A stretch of 48,736 nucleotides of DNA from an uncultured Muribaculaceae bacterium (GTDB taxonomy: Bacteria; Bacteroidota; Bacteroidia; Bacteroidales; Muribaculaceae): contig CAJTZS010000029.1 in NCBI GenBank assembly GCA_910584055.1, positions 1 through 48,736 on the forward strand. Direction: 5' to 3'. Of this stretch, positions 1-8,400 are shown piece by piece. The first letter of the stretch is position 1. Each line of letters begins with the position of its first letter. Under the pieces are notes generated by a model that worked only from the letters and a program-made list of their open reading frames with translations, made no database searches and was not told where the DNA came from. The translations under genes were made by a program, and so were the position numbers.

Positions 1-268
1 AACTTCTATCAGGGTTAGGACCTTCAGACGGTCAACCTAAATCAGGAAAAGACAGGTTGTCAGAGGTCGTGTCCACTCCTGCCGAGGAGCAGAGCCTGTC
101 GCTAAAATCGCCGCGGCAGGCTCTGCCACTCAGCCGGGAGTTCACGACCCTAAAAGACACAAGTGTCAAACCTTTGCGCTCTCTGCGGCTCTGCGAGGAA
201 TAATGTTCAGTGCGATAAATGGGAATTTATTAGATTCAAGTAATCAAAACTTAATGCATATATAAGAT
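1..268. other. Gene-free region packed with inverted repeats
   Basis: No coding region is seen here. The stretch holds several inverted repeats in a row: 13-16 plus 19-22 pairing with 30-37; 51-54 with 58-61; an outer arm 65-71 (GGTCGTG) with 143-149 (CACGACC) enclosing a GC-rich hairpin 89-102/113-126 (GCAGAGCCTG against CAGGCTCTGC); and 156-160 with 163-167 (GACAC/GTGTC). A short direct repeat CTCTGCGG-CTCTGCGA lies near 181-198. The density of pairing suggests a structured RNA or a repeat element, but no known RNA family is recognised. The window edge may cut it. Confidence 0.45.
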
Positions 269-937
269 ATGTTTCATATAGAATTTTCCGAAAGGATAAG
301 AAATGCCGCGCCTGGGCTAAGGGTGCTCGCAATAGAAGCTATCGTTAAGAATCTGCCTACATCAGATTCCCTATGGCTTGACATAGAAAAGGAAGTTGAG
401 ACAATCAGGAATAAATATCCATTGGAACTGGTCAACAAACGTCCGGCCATTGCCGCAACCCGTGCCGCCTATAAAAAACTGGGTAAAGAACCCAACAGGT
501 ACCGCCCTTCTGCCGAAGCTTTATGCCGGCGTGCTGTAAACGGGAAAGGGTTATACCGGCTTACCACCCTCATAGATTTCATCAACCTGCTGTCGATGAA
601 AACAGGTCACAGCATCGGCGGTTTTGATGCCAACAAAATCCATGGTGATACCCTCCTCCTTGATTCCGGATATCATGAAGAAGAATTTCATGCCATCGGG
701 AGAGGTCTCCTCAATATTGAGAACTTGCCTGTATATCGTGACGCCATTGGAGGAATAGGGACACCCACAAGCGACGAAGAGCGCACGAAGCTGACACCCG
801 AAACCTGTCACCTACTGATGTTGATAAACATATACGATGAAACCGAAGACATAGAGGCTTTAAAAGATCTGACCCTCGACCTCTTCCACGCCCACTGCAG
901 CCCCAAATCCGTCAATACGTTCATCACCTCAATATAA
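269..937 (+). CDS. B3/B4 tRNA-binding-domain protein (solo PheRS-beta-like domain)
   Basis: This 222-residue protein resembles the stand-alone B3/B4 domain family (COG3382), which shares a fold with part of the phenylalanyl-tRNA synthetase beta subunit. Visible family marks are the N-terminal block with NKRPAIAATRAAYKKLG, then the core with SIGGFDANKIHGDTLL and the later GGIGTPTSDEERTKLT segment. Solo members are thought to bind or edit tRNA, but the role of this group is not settled. It has no signal peptide, so it is probably cytoplasmic. Its 3' end overlaps the convergent gene at 924-1958 by 14 bases. The ATG at 269 follows an A-rich stretch, and no clear -7 box is seen. Confidence 0.8.
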   Translation: MFHIEFSERIRNAAPGLRVLAIEAIVKNLPTSDSLWLDIEKEVETIRNKYPLELVNKRPAIAATRAAYKKLGKEPNRYRPSAEALCRRAVNGKGLYRLTTLIDFINLLSMKTGHSIGGFDANKIHGDTLLLDSGYHEEEFHAIGRGLLNIENLPVYRDAIGGIGTPTSDEERTKLTPETCHLLMLINIYDETEDIEALKDLTLDLFHAHCSPKSVNTFITSI

Positions 938-1958
938 TCTTATGAGAAGAAACCTCGCCATTTTGAATGATTTTTACTACATATTCACCCGATGCGAAGG
1001 AAGACAGATCAATTGAGAAATTTTGAGGACATGACCTGCTCGTCATCAGAACCCTGCCGGCGATGTCAAATACATCAAAATCATATGGACCTCCAGCACT
1101 TATACTGAGGTTAGCCCCATCGCACATTACCTTTGGTTCTTCAAGTAATGATTGACCGGCCTGCCCCTTGTCATAAATATATTGACTCCTCTCTCTGACT
1201 CTATTCCTATAAATTTGTTTCACGTCATTTCCGACATTTGTATTCTTTGATACATAACCAACTTCAATACATGAATTCAATTCTCTGGGGAAGCAATATG
1301 ATTCGCAGGTTATCGTCGTGTCGTTGTTTGATGATATTTCCATTGTAATGCGTGAAACCGCATATGGTGAAAACAGATTCATGTCTCTCCAAGTCGATTC
1401 CTTCTCAACAACTCTTGACTTCAGCAAAATGTCGGCGACTTCTGCGGCGACACCTCGGCGAAAGTAGTTGATTTCAAGTTCCTCCATTATGCAATCCCTT
1501 ATCGTGTCGCCTTCTGACAATATCAACACCGGGCAATTGGCAACCTCAAACGACACTGAACCGGAATCGTTATAAAGAAAAGACATATCGCGACGGGTAT
1601 TCGCGAGGTAAGACTTATCGTTATATGCAGATTCCATATTGATTATGAAATCGCGTTTCTCACGGGATGTCTCCCTATGCACCATCATTAACGAATCATT
1701 GCAGACTGAATATTTACGCCATTCTTTGCCTCTGTTTTCAATTACCGCAGATGTATCCTTAGCCATATAACGCCATTCCGTTCTGTCTCCATATTTCACA
1801 ACATCCGTAAAATCAGCCACAGAATCACCGCCAACAAACTTATCCTTGATATGAAACCCAAGCGTTTTTTCCTTAAAATACTTAATAGACGGCACGCGGG
1901 CAATAATTACCGGAAACGCGACCGATAACATTATAATTGCTGCAACAATACGTCCCAT
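924..1958 (-). CDS. Exported protein with T9SS type A-like C-terminal tail
   Basis: This 344-residue protein begins with a hydrophobic signal peptide (about residues 1-21). It ends, from about residue 290, with a domain matching the Por-secretion/T9SS type A tail: a FDIAGRVLM strand, a short SIDLSSFASGEYVVKI block, and a final basic strand HKIILR. The middle has no motif I recognise. It is the last gene of the minus-strand RHS locus and has its own promoter. That promoter and the signal peptide resemble those of the large RHS gene at 5421-11513: about 11 of the first 24 residues match, as do the -33/-7 boxes and their 18-base spacing. The role is unknown; surface anchoring or secretion is inferred from the tail. 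Confidence 0.75.
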   Translation of the reverse strand: MGRIVAAIIMLSVAFPVIIARVPSIKYFKEKTLGFHIKDKFVGGDSVADFTDVVKYGDRTEWRYMAKDTSAVIENRGKEWRKYSVCNDSLMMVHRETSREKRDFIINMESAYNDKSYLANTRRDMSFLYNDSGSVSFEVANCPVLILSEGDTIRDCIMEELEINYFRRGVAAEVADILLKSRVVEKESTWRDMNLFSPYAVSRITMEISSNNDTTITCESYCFPRELNSCIEVGYVSKNTNVGNDVKQIYRNRVRERSQYIYDKGQAGQSLLEEPKVMCDGANLSISAGGPYDFDVFDIAGRVLMTSRSCPQNFSIDLSSFASGEYVVKIIQNGEVSSHKIILR

Positions 1959-1982
1959 ATCACTATGTTTAAAATTTCAGCC

Positions 1983-2014
1983 TAAAGATAACAATTATTT
2001 TCAGTCAAGCAAAA
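1983..2014 (-). promoter_or_regulatory. Promoter of the T9SS-tail gene
   Basis: On the minus strand a -33-like TTTTGC (2009-2014) is followed after 18 bases by TATCTTTA (1983-1990), one mismatch from the Bacteroidetes -7 consensus. The surrounding bases closely resemble the promoter at 11538-11569. Confidence 0.6.
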
Positions 2015-2026
2015 TACAATATCAAT

Positions 2027-2842
2027 TCACAACGAGCCGAGCAGCGGGGAGTGCGGCCGCGCCCCGAAGTCGCAGCTGTTGAAGCCGAACTCCGTCGTAT
2101 ACTCCTTGCCGCCGAATTTGCGGCGGCTGACCTCCGGCGCATACGCCGTCGCGTGCGGAAGCCCGTACGGGTAGTAGTCCGTGTACTGCTCAGCCTCCCC
2201 AATGTCCGTGTCTATCACTCCCAGCACGTTGCCCTGATAGTCGCCCGCGTAGACATGATACGCCCCATCGCCGTCAAGGTAGCCCCCTTCGACCTGACGG
2301 CGGTGGAACTGCCAGTTCTTGAACTCGGAGCTGCCCAGGAAGTCTCGCCTCGCCAGCTGTGTGCTGTCCGCGTCAAGGTACCTCTCCGACAGCTTCTCCC
2401 CCGTGGCTGAGTAGCGGTAGACGATCTCCTCGCCCGAATCGAACGTCACGCGCAGGGGGTTGCCGTTGACGCTCCATTCGATATTGTATATCCCGCGCGT
2501 CCTGCTGTCCGTCAGGTTGCCGTCCGCGTCGTAGGTGTCACTCTCGTCGGTCTCCGCAAGCTGAGGCTGACCCTCGAGGGGAATCCCCTCCCTCTCATCC
2601 GTTTCGGGGAACTCCGTTATCGAAGTGCGGTTTCCCTGCCTGCTCAGGGAAATGTCGGTGACTGTGCCCGACCCGCCGCCGACAAGCATCCCCTTGCGGG
2701 TGACATGGGTCAGGTTTCCGTTCAGGTCGTATGCATACGACGCGGAGAAGTCCAGGTCCTGGTCTGTCGATATCTGCTGGTCAGATGAATGAACCATTAC
2801 AGGAGTAATATTATAATTAATATAAAAAGCACCAAGTGTCAT
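2027..2842 (-). pseudogene. Orphan RHS-tip fragment without a toxin domain
   Basis: This 271-residue reading frame matches the final core of the large RHS protein from about residue 26 (STDQDLDFS) to the end. It contains the YD-repeat segment and the conserved block GNVLGVIDTDIGEAEQYTDY. It stops at SPLLGSL, just before the usual step into the pre-toxin motif DPTG, so the C-terminal toxin is missing. There is no signal peptide; the first 25 residues are unrelated to RHS. It lies downstream of an immunity-like gene on the same strand. DNA matching the other cores breaks off near 2031, about 17 bases from the promoter of the next gene, which suggests a deletion junction. It could still act as a donor for recombination. 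Confidence 0.7.
2031..2795 (-). repeat. RHS core repeat, copy 3 (most diverged)
   Basis: The DNA aligns with the core of the large RHS gene at an offset of about 4069 bases in the part near 2051. Similarity is strong at 2040-2250 and weaker upstream. It is related to, but clearly more diverged than, the two copies at 4041-4583 and 6006-6548. Confidence 0.7.
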
Positions 2843-2846
2843 AGGG

Positions 2847-3404
2847 CTAACTATATGATGTAAATAAATTTCTTAATTGTTTAAATAATAATATATTAAC
2901 TTGTAATATACTATAAGTACATACAATTAATAATATAGCATAGGAAACAATAAAAGTAGAATCTGTATAATAGATAATCTGTAAGAACCATACATCAAAG
3001 AGCAATACAAAATTAACGAATATTATTCCTATAAACATTATAATACCAGAAACAATTTTACCTATGTAAGTATATCCAGCTGATTTAATATAAAATGTTG
3101 CTTCTGATTTGTTAATCACTTTCGAAAGACATGATTTATGGGATGCATGTGTTACAAATTTAATAACATTATTGATAAGATTTATATATACAATCATTAT
3201 GATTATTGCATTTATCATCAGCATACCTATTATAATCACGTATATAATCTTTGGACTTACATTCCCATTATCATTTAATAATACTTTAATCACATGTATG
3301 ATTTCATATGATATGATACAGAGACTATATAGTCCTGCCATAATATTAATTATCCATAATACAAATCTGCAATAATTTGAACTTAGCTTTCCTGTCTTTT
3401 TCAT
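2847..3404 (-). CDS. Multi-pass membrane protein, probable immunity protein
   Basis: This 185-residue protein is dominated by long runs of Ile, Leu and Val that form about five membrane segments (roughly residues 12-36, 52-80, 110-130, 132-150 and 152-172). The DNA is extremely AT-rich compared with the RHS cores. It starts 12 bases after the stop of the orphan lipase-like toxin gene on the same strand, the usual place for an immunity gene in polymorphic-toxin loci. No family is recognised. Membrane immunity would suit a toxin that attacks lipids, but the pairing is inferred from position only. Confidence 0.65.
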   Translation of the reverse strand: MKKTGKLSSNYCRFVLWIINIMAGLYSLCIISYEIIHVIKVLLNDNGNVSPKIIYVIIIGMLMINAIIIMIVYINLINNVIKFVTHASHKSCLSKVINKSEATFYIKSAGYTYIGKIVSGIIMFIGIIFVNFVLLFDVWFLQIIYYTDSTFIVSYAILLIVCTYSILQVNILLFKQLRNLFTSYS

Positions 3405-3416
3405 GTTATGTCACAT

Positions 3417-4643
3417 TTAATTACCATCAAAGTCCTCAAGAATACCCTTTAGGTGCTCCCAAAAAGATTTTCCCATAGATAAAGGATATTTATGTGTATA
3501 AAGAATGTTATCAGATGATTTGTAAGGAGATTCCTCACGTATGGTCACACTTGCACCATGAATATTGCCTGGACTGCTGAGAAATGGTATTTTATTAATA
3601 ATCCAATCATCACTATTTTGATAATCTATACTCCTGACATTATTATATTTGCTGCCTACAGATTTTATATCGTTGGCTTGAAAAGCATTAAGATGCACCA
3701 AGTCGCTAACAGGCATTTTGTGAGAAAGTAGATATTCTGCCATTCCTTCAGCATAGGCTGCACCCATACTGTGTGTGACAAACTTAATCGTCTCATCTCC
3801 CTTGACCATCTTCTTAAAGTATACAATGTTTCTTTCAGCGTATTTATATCCTTCTTCCCATCTTTCTAAGGCACTTGAAGTCGTTCCATGTTTGAATTCC
3901 GGATAATTAACTTTTTTATCATTAAAAAATTTTGCTGCACCATTGACGAAACTATAATCTTTAGAATTGAAAGTCCAATATGGTTTGCCAGCTGAATCTG
4001 AGAATAACCCATCTAAGCCGTTTACAAAAATTATTACCTTTCCTGTCGGATCGATGAAGTTCACGGGGTCAGAGGCGCAGTATGCGTAGGGGGAGATGTG
4101 CGGGTAGTCTCCGGCCTTGGGGTCGGGTGAGATGAACGAGCCGTGGAGCGGGGAGTGCAGCCGCGCCCCGAAGTCGCAGGAGTTGAAGCCGAACTCCGTG
4201 GTGTACTCCTTGCCGCCGAACTTGCGGCGGTTCACCTCCGGCGCATACGCTGTGGCGTGCGGAAGTCCGTACGGGTAGTAGTCCGTGTACTGCTCAGCCT
4301 CCCCAATGTCAGTGTCTATCACTCCCAGCACGTTGCCCTGATAGTCGTTTACGTAGGCATGGTAGCGTCTGCCCGATGTCAGGTAGCCCCCCTCGACCTG
4401 CTGGCGGCTGAACTTCCCGTCAACGAATTCGAAGCCCCCGATATAGTCCCTCCGGCGCAGCACCGCGCCGTCAGCGTCAAGGTATTCCTCGGAAAGTTTC
4501 TCACCTGTCCCGGCATAACGGTACACTATCTCCTCGCCTGTCTCGAAAGTGACGCGCAACGGTCTGCTGATGACGCCCCACTCAATCCCCTGTGACATGT
4601 CGCCTATGAGGTGTATTGCATTTATATATACATTGTCATTCAT
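3417..4643 (-). CDS. Orphan RHS tip fused to lipase-like toxin domain
   Basis: This 408-residue protein has three parts. Residues 1-19 are unrelated to RHS and are not a signal peptide. Residues 20-201 are an RHS core nearly identical to the end of the 2030-residue protein and finish at the pre-toxin motif DPTG (198-201). Residues 202-408 form a distinct C-terminal domain that starts VIIFVNGLDG and carries THSMG around Ser292, like the nucleophile elbow of alpha/beta-hydrolase lipases with Thr for the first Gly. Asp340 or Asp345 and His362 could complete a triad. Without a signal peptide or repeat shell it is probably an undelivered cassette that becomes active only after recombining into the full-length gene. 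The toxin part is AT-rich while the core is GC-rich. Confidence 0.75.
   Translation of the reverse strand: MNDNVYINAIHLIGDMSQGIEWGVISRPLRVTFETGEEIVYRYAGTGEKLSEEYLDADGAVLRRRDYIGGFEFVDGKFSRQQVEGGYLTSGRRYHAYVNDYQGNVLGVIDTDIGEAEQYTDYYPYGLPHATAYAPEVNRRKFGGKEYTTEFGFNSCDFGARLHSPLHGSFISPDPKAGDYPHISPYAYCASDPVNFIDPTGKVIIFVNGLDGLFSDSAGKPYWTFNSKDYSFVNGAAKFFNDKKVNYPEFKHGTTSSALERWEEGYKYAERNIVYFKKMVKGDETIKFVTHSMGAAYAEGMAEYLLSHKMPVSDLVHLNAFQANDIKSVGSKYNNVRSIDYQNSDDWIINKIPFLSSPGNIHGASVTIREESPYKSSDNILYTHKYPLSMGKSFWEHLKGILEDFDGN
4041..4583 (-). repeat. RHS core repeat, copy 2
   Basis: It aligns without gaps to 6006-6548 (offset 1965). By direct reading, 4252-4562 is identical to 6217-6527 over 311 bases. The similarity stops at the toxin junction on one side and at an unrelated start segment on the other. 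Confidence 0.85.
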
Positions 4644-4676
4644 ATCTGATAACTCTTTAGCAAGGACTGTTTGTGA

Positions 4677-5045
4677 TTACATATACTCCATGAATTTATA
4701 CCTTAAATGTAGGGTAACAAATCCCTGATACAGACAGTAAATTACGGTTAGAAGCAATAACCAATTCAAAAATATCAAGACATTTCTTCTTATAACCTTG
4801 CCAAGAATATATCTGTTTATGAAAATAAATATTAGAAATAGTCCAAATAATACCGCAGGTATAAACACAACGCCAAATAAGTAAATCCTACTGGCGCAAC
4901 TATACATTGCTATATTCATGACTATCAGATAGTTAATAAATAAAACAATATACGCGCCACATTTAATCAACCTTATTTTATTAGCACGCAATGGATTAAC
5001 AATTTTTTCCATTATCATGCCATATAGTCTCTTTCTCATTTCCAT
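4677..5045 (-). CDS. Small membrane protein, probable immunity paralog
   Basis: This 122-residue protein has about three membrane segments (roughly 28-48, 53-76 and 88-107) and basic loops. Its end (FLNWLLLLTVIYCLYQG) resembles the end of the neighbouring 110-residue protein (VVNWLLLFSTACCILRG), so the two look like paralogs. It lies 24 bases downstream of that gene and upstream of the orphan lipase-toxin cassette. It is AT-rich like the toxin tips. A role in immunity to the papain-like toxin, or to a toxin now lost, is inferred from position and from the paralogy. No family is recognised. Confidence 0.6.
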   Translation of the reverse strand: MEMRKRLYGMIMEKIVNPLRANKIRLIKCGAYIVLFINYLIVMNIAMYSCASRIYLFGVVFIPAVLFGLFLIFIFINRYILGKVIRRNVLIFLNWLLLLTVIYCLYQGFVTLHLRYKFMEYM

Positions 5046-5069
5046 GGAATGTAGATTTAAATTGTTATA

Positions 5070-5402
5070 TTAAAATTCAGGAACCATTAGAATCCACCAT
5101 GCCCCACGCAAAATACAGCATGCGGTGGAGAACAACAGCAGCCAGTTCACCACCCTTAAAAAATATAACGGAATGAACCTTATGAAAATACGGTAACTTA
5201 CTATCCTGAAAATAATTATAAGGATCATCAGGTTGATTATTACCAACACAAGCTCTTTCCCTTCTATATAATCCAATGAATTGTCCAGTGCATATGATGT
5301 TATAAACATATACATTAATGCCAGCAATATTTTGGGAATGCCTTTGTGTAAAAACTTTTTCAGTATTGTTCTTAATGTCTCGTATAATACCATAATATTC
5401 AT
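5070..5402 (-). CDS. Small membrane protein, probable immunity to RHS toxin
   Basis: This 110-residue protein has about three hydrophobic segments (roughly 24-42, 50-68 and 80-105). It begins 18 bases after the stop codon of the 2030-residue RHS toxin gene, on the same strand, which is the standard position for a cognate immunity gene. It is related at its C-terminal half to the 122-residue protein just downstream. No known family is recognised. A membrane location suggests that the toxin acts at or across the inner membrane, but that is an inference. Confidence 0.65.
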   Translation of the reverse strand: MNIMVLYETLRTILKKFLHKGIPKILLALMYMFITSYALDNSLDYIEGKELVLVIINLMILIIIFRIVSYRIFIRFIPLYFLRVVNWLLLFSTACCILRGAWWILMVPEF

Positions 5403-5420
5403 TATTTGTTAATCAACAAT

Positions 5421-8400
5421 CTATTTACGTGATTTCTTTTCCCTGAGTATATGTTCCCCGTCAGGATTTGTTTCCATGATTGATTCGAATGCATTGCGTG
5501 GGAGCGGTGTAAAATTGGGAATCCTGAAATCATATATTGGCTGTCCGTTAAGCATATATGTGTCGTTTGTCACTGTCCAATAAGGGGGATTTGAAACATT
5601 GACACCTGAATTATACATGACCCTCTGAACTGCTGTTGCACAGTTGTTTGTAAGAAGGTTATACTCCATTTTTGAAACTTTCTTGAAATCCTCAATCATC
5701 TTTTTATCCTGCTCTGAACTTGTTTTAATGATGTAGCATTGCCTGAAATTGTAGTTGCAAACATCATTGTATGAGTCACTTTGCCTCTGTCTTCTATTAT
5801 AGTCTGATTTCATAAATTCTCTGGGAGAATTCCAACTTCCAACACCGACATCATTTTTCTTGCGACCGCCCCAAAATTCACCCGATACATATACATTATT
5901 CCCGTTTACGGAATAATACGACCATTTCCCATTGGGATTCTGAATTAACATGGCTAAGTGTTGTTTGAGGCCCCCTTCGTCATGAAGCAGGACAGCGATG
6001 TCCTCCCCGGTGGGGTCGATGAAGTTTACGGGATCTGAGGCGCAGTAGCTGTAGGGTGAGAGGTGCGGGTAGTCCTTTGCCTTGGGGTCGGATGAGATGA
6101 ACGAGCCGTGGAGCGGGGAGTGCAACCGCGCCCCGAAGTCGCAGCTGTTGAAGCCGAACTCCGTCGTATACTCCTTGCCGCCGAACTTGCGGCGGCTGAC
6201 CTCCGGCGCGTGCGCCGTGGCGTGCGGAAGTCCGTACGGGTAGTAGTCCGTGTACTGCTCAGCCTCCCCAATGTCAGTGTCTATCACTCCCAGCACGTTG
6301 CCCTGATAGTCGTTTACGTAGGCATGGTAGCGTCTGCCCGATGTCAGGTAGCCCCCCTCGACCTGCTGGCGGCTGAACTTCCCGTCAACGAATTCGAAGC
6401 CCCCGATATAGTCCCTCCGGCGCAGCACCGCGCCGTCAGCGTCAAGGTATTCCTCGGAAAGTTTCTCACCTGTCCCGGCATAACGGTACACTATCTCCTC
6501 GCCTGTCTCGAAAGTGACGCGCAACGGCCTGCTGATGACGCTCCACTCAATGTTTTCGATTCCCCGTGACGGGTCGCGGGTCAGGTTGCCGGCGGCGTCA
6601 TACGTGAAGCCGTCGCCGGAATCGCGCACCTGCGGCTGCCCTTCGAGCGCGTTCCCGTCCACATCCGAGACGCTCACAGCGGTGACGCGGTTTCCGTCGA
6701 GTGTGAGACCGATGTCAGCGCACGTGCCGTAACCCATCCCGAGGTTGACGAGCATTCCTTTGCGCACTATGTGCGTCAGGTTGCCGTTGAGGTCGTGGGT
6801 GTATGATGTCGAGAAATCCATATCCGGATCCGTGGAGGAGGAGTATGCCGCCTTGGAGAGAAACCCCTGGGGAGTATAGGAATACAGGTAACGCGCCGCG
6901 TAATCGCCCATGCGCGTGTCCTTGGCCGTAACCCTGCCGCACCAGTCGGCAGGGGCGGAAGCGGACGCGCCGGCACCATATGTCAGAGACTGAGAGAAAC
7001 CGCCCATAGACCAAGACGACACCGCGCCGCGGATGTCGCGGGTGACGGATCGCGCCGGCCCGGACATACCGTAGGTTTCCCTGCAGACCTCCCCCGTGGC
7101 ACCGAACGAATATGAGACGAGCGGGCGCCGCAGCTCAGAGCCGTCGACACCGAGCGAGACCGAGGTCACGCGCCCGAACGGGTCGTAGGCGAAATGCGTG
7201 ATACCGGCGCGGCCTGTGGAGCCTTTCCTGACATGCTCCGTGACCGATGCCGGAAGTCCCGAGGCTGTCGGGACAATTGTGGTCAAGTGTCGCCACCCAT
7301 CCGGATATAACGACTCCGAACTGGTCATCACGCCTCCTGGCGCATACCTCTTTCTTCCGGATTCAACACCGCAGCCGTCAAGCGCCGCAGAAAGCACGCC
7401 TGTATGAAGCCCCGTGTTGTCTTGAACTTCGGTGTCTCCGTCCATAGCGGTGAAGCCGGGCGGAAGGAATTCCGTGTTGTCGTAATAGCAGGCTTCCAGC
7501 AGGGAGGACGACTGGAGGAACACCCCGGCCTGCACCGGGATCGTATAGCCGGTGCCGAGGAATCCGGTGCCGGCCCTCCCCGTCCGCGTCGCCGTCCATG
7601 CCGGCAAACTTCCGGCTTGCCATAACACAGGGCGATACAGGCAGGTGCCGGTGACCGCCACGCGCCCCAGAGCGTCGCGGAGCGTGAAGCGGGCGCGTCC
7701 TACACCGAGCAGGTTACCGTCGCGCATGAAGACCTCCCTGCCGGCAACATCGCGTGCGTATGTCACGGGGGCGCATCCCGGAACTTTCTCAGACCTGAGG
7801 CGCATCACTCCGTCGTAGGTGTAGAGGAAGGCATAATCGTTTATCGCCGCCGTCGAGGATAGCGGCCAGCTGCCGCTGACTGAATTAAGCCTCGTCGATG
7901 CTTCCGGTGGCAATATCACAAGCGGTTTCCCCCATGAATCGCGGACGGTATAGATGTCGGCGAATCTCCCTGCCGACATTTCCCTGCGCACGAGCGTTTC
8001 ATTACCGAAGATATCGGTGAAAGTCAACGTCCTGTGTCCGTTGCCGTCAACAACCTCCGTGCAGTCGAGTTCCCCGGCGGCATACACGCCCGAAGACTTA
8101 AGCGAAGTCCCGTCGCACGAATAGCGGATGACCCGATATTCGCCGGAAGCTGATTCTGAACACCTTCTTACAGCCGTCTGCGGATGCTGTCTGAAATCGC
8201 TGCCGGGTAGCGTGACGGACGCGGGAGTTCCCTCAGTGGAGACGGGATACGTCATCCCTCGGTAGGCGGCAGCGTCGGAATGAAGCGTGGTGGAGGCTGA
8301 TTCGAGGGGTGAATCAGACGCGAGCGCCTCCGCTATGGAGGATTCAAGCGGAAGCGGGTTCCACTCCTTAAGCGTGCGGTGGAGCGCGTCGTATGTCCAG

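Noticed and set aside
551..811. Minus-strand frame of 86 codons inside the B3/B4 gene
   Set aside because: The plus-strand protein matches a known family across this stretch, and the minus frame has no support.
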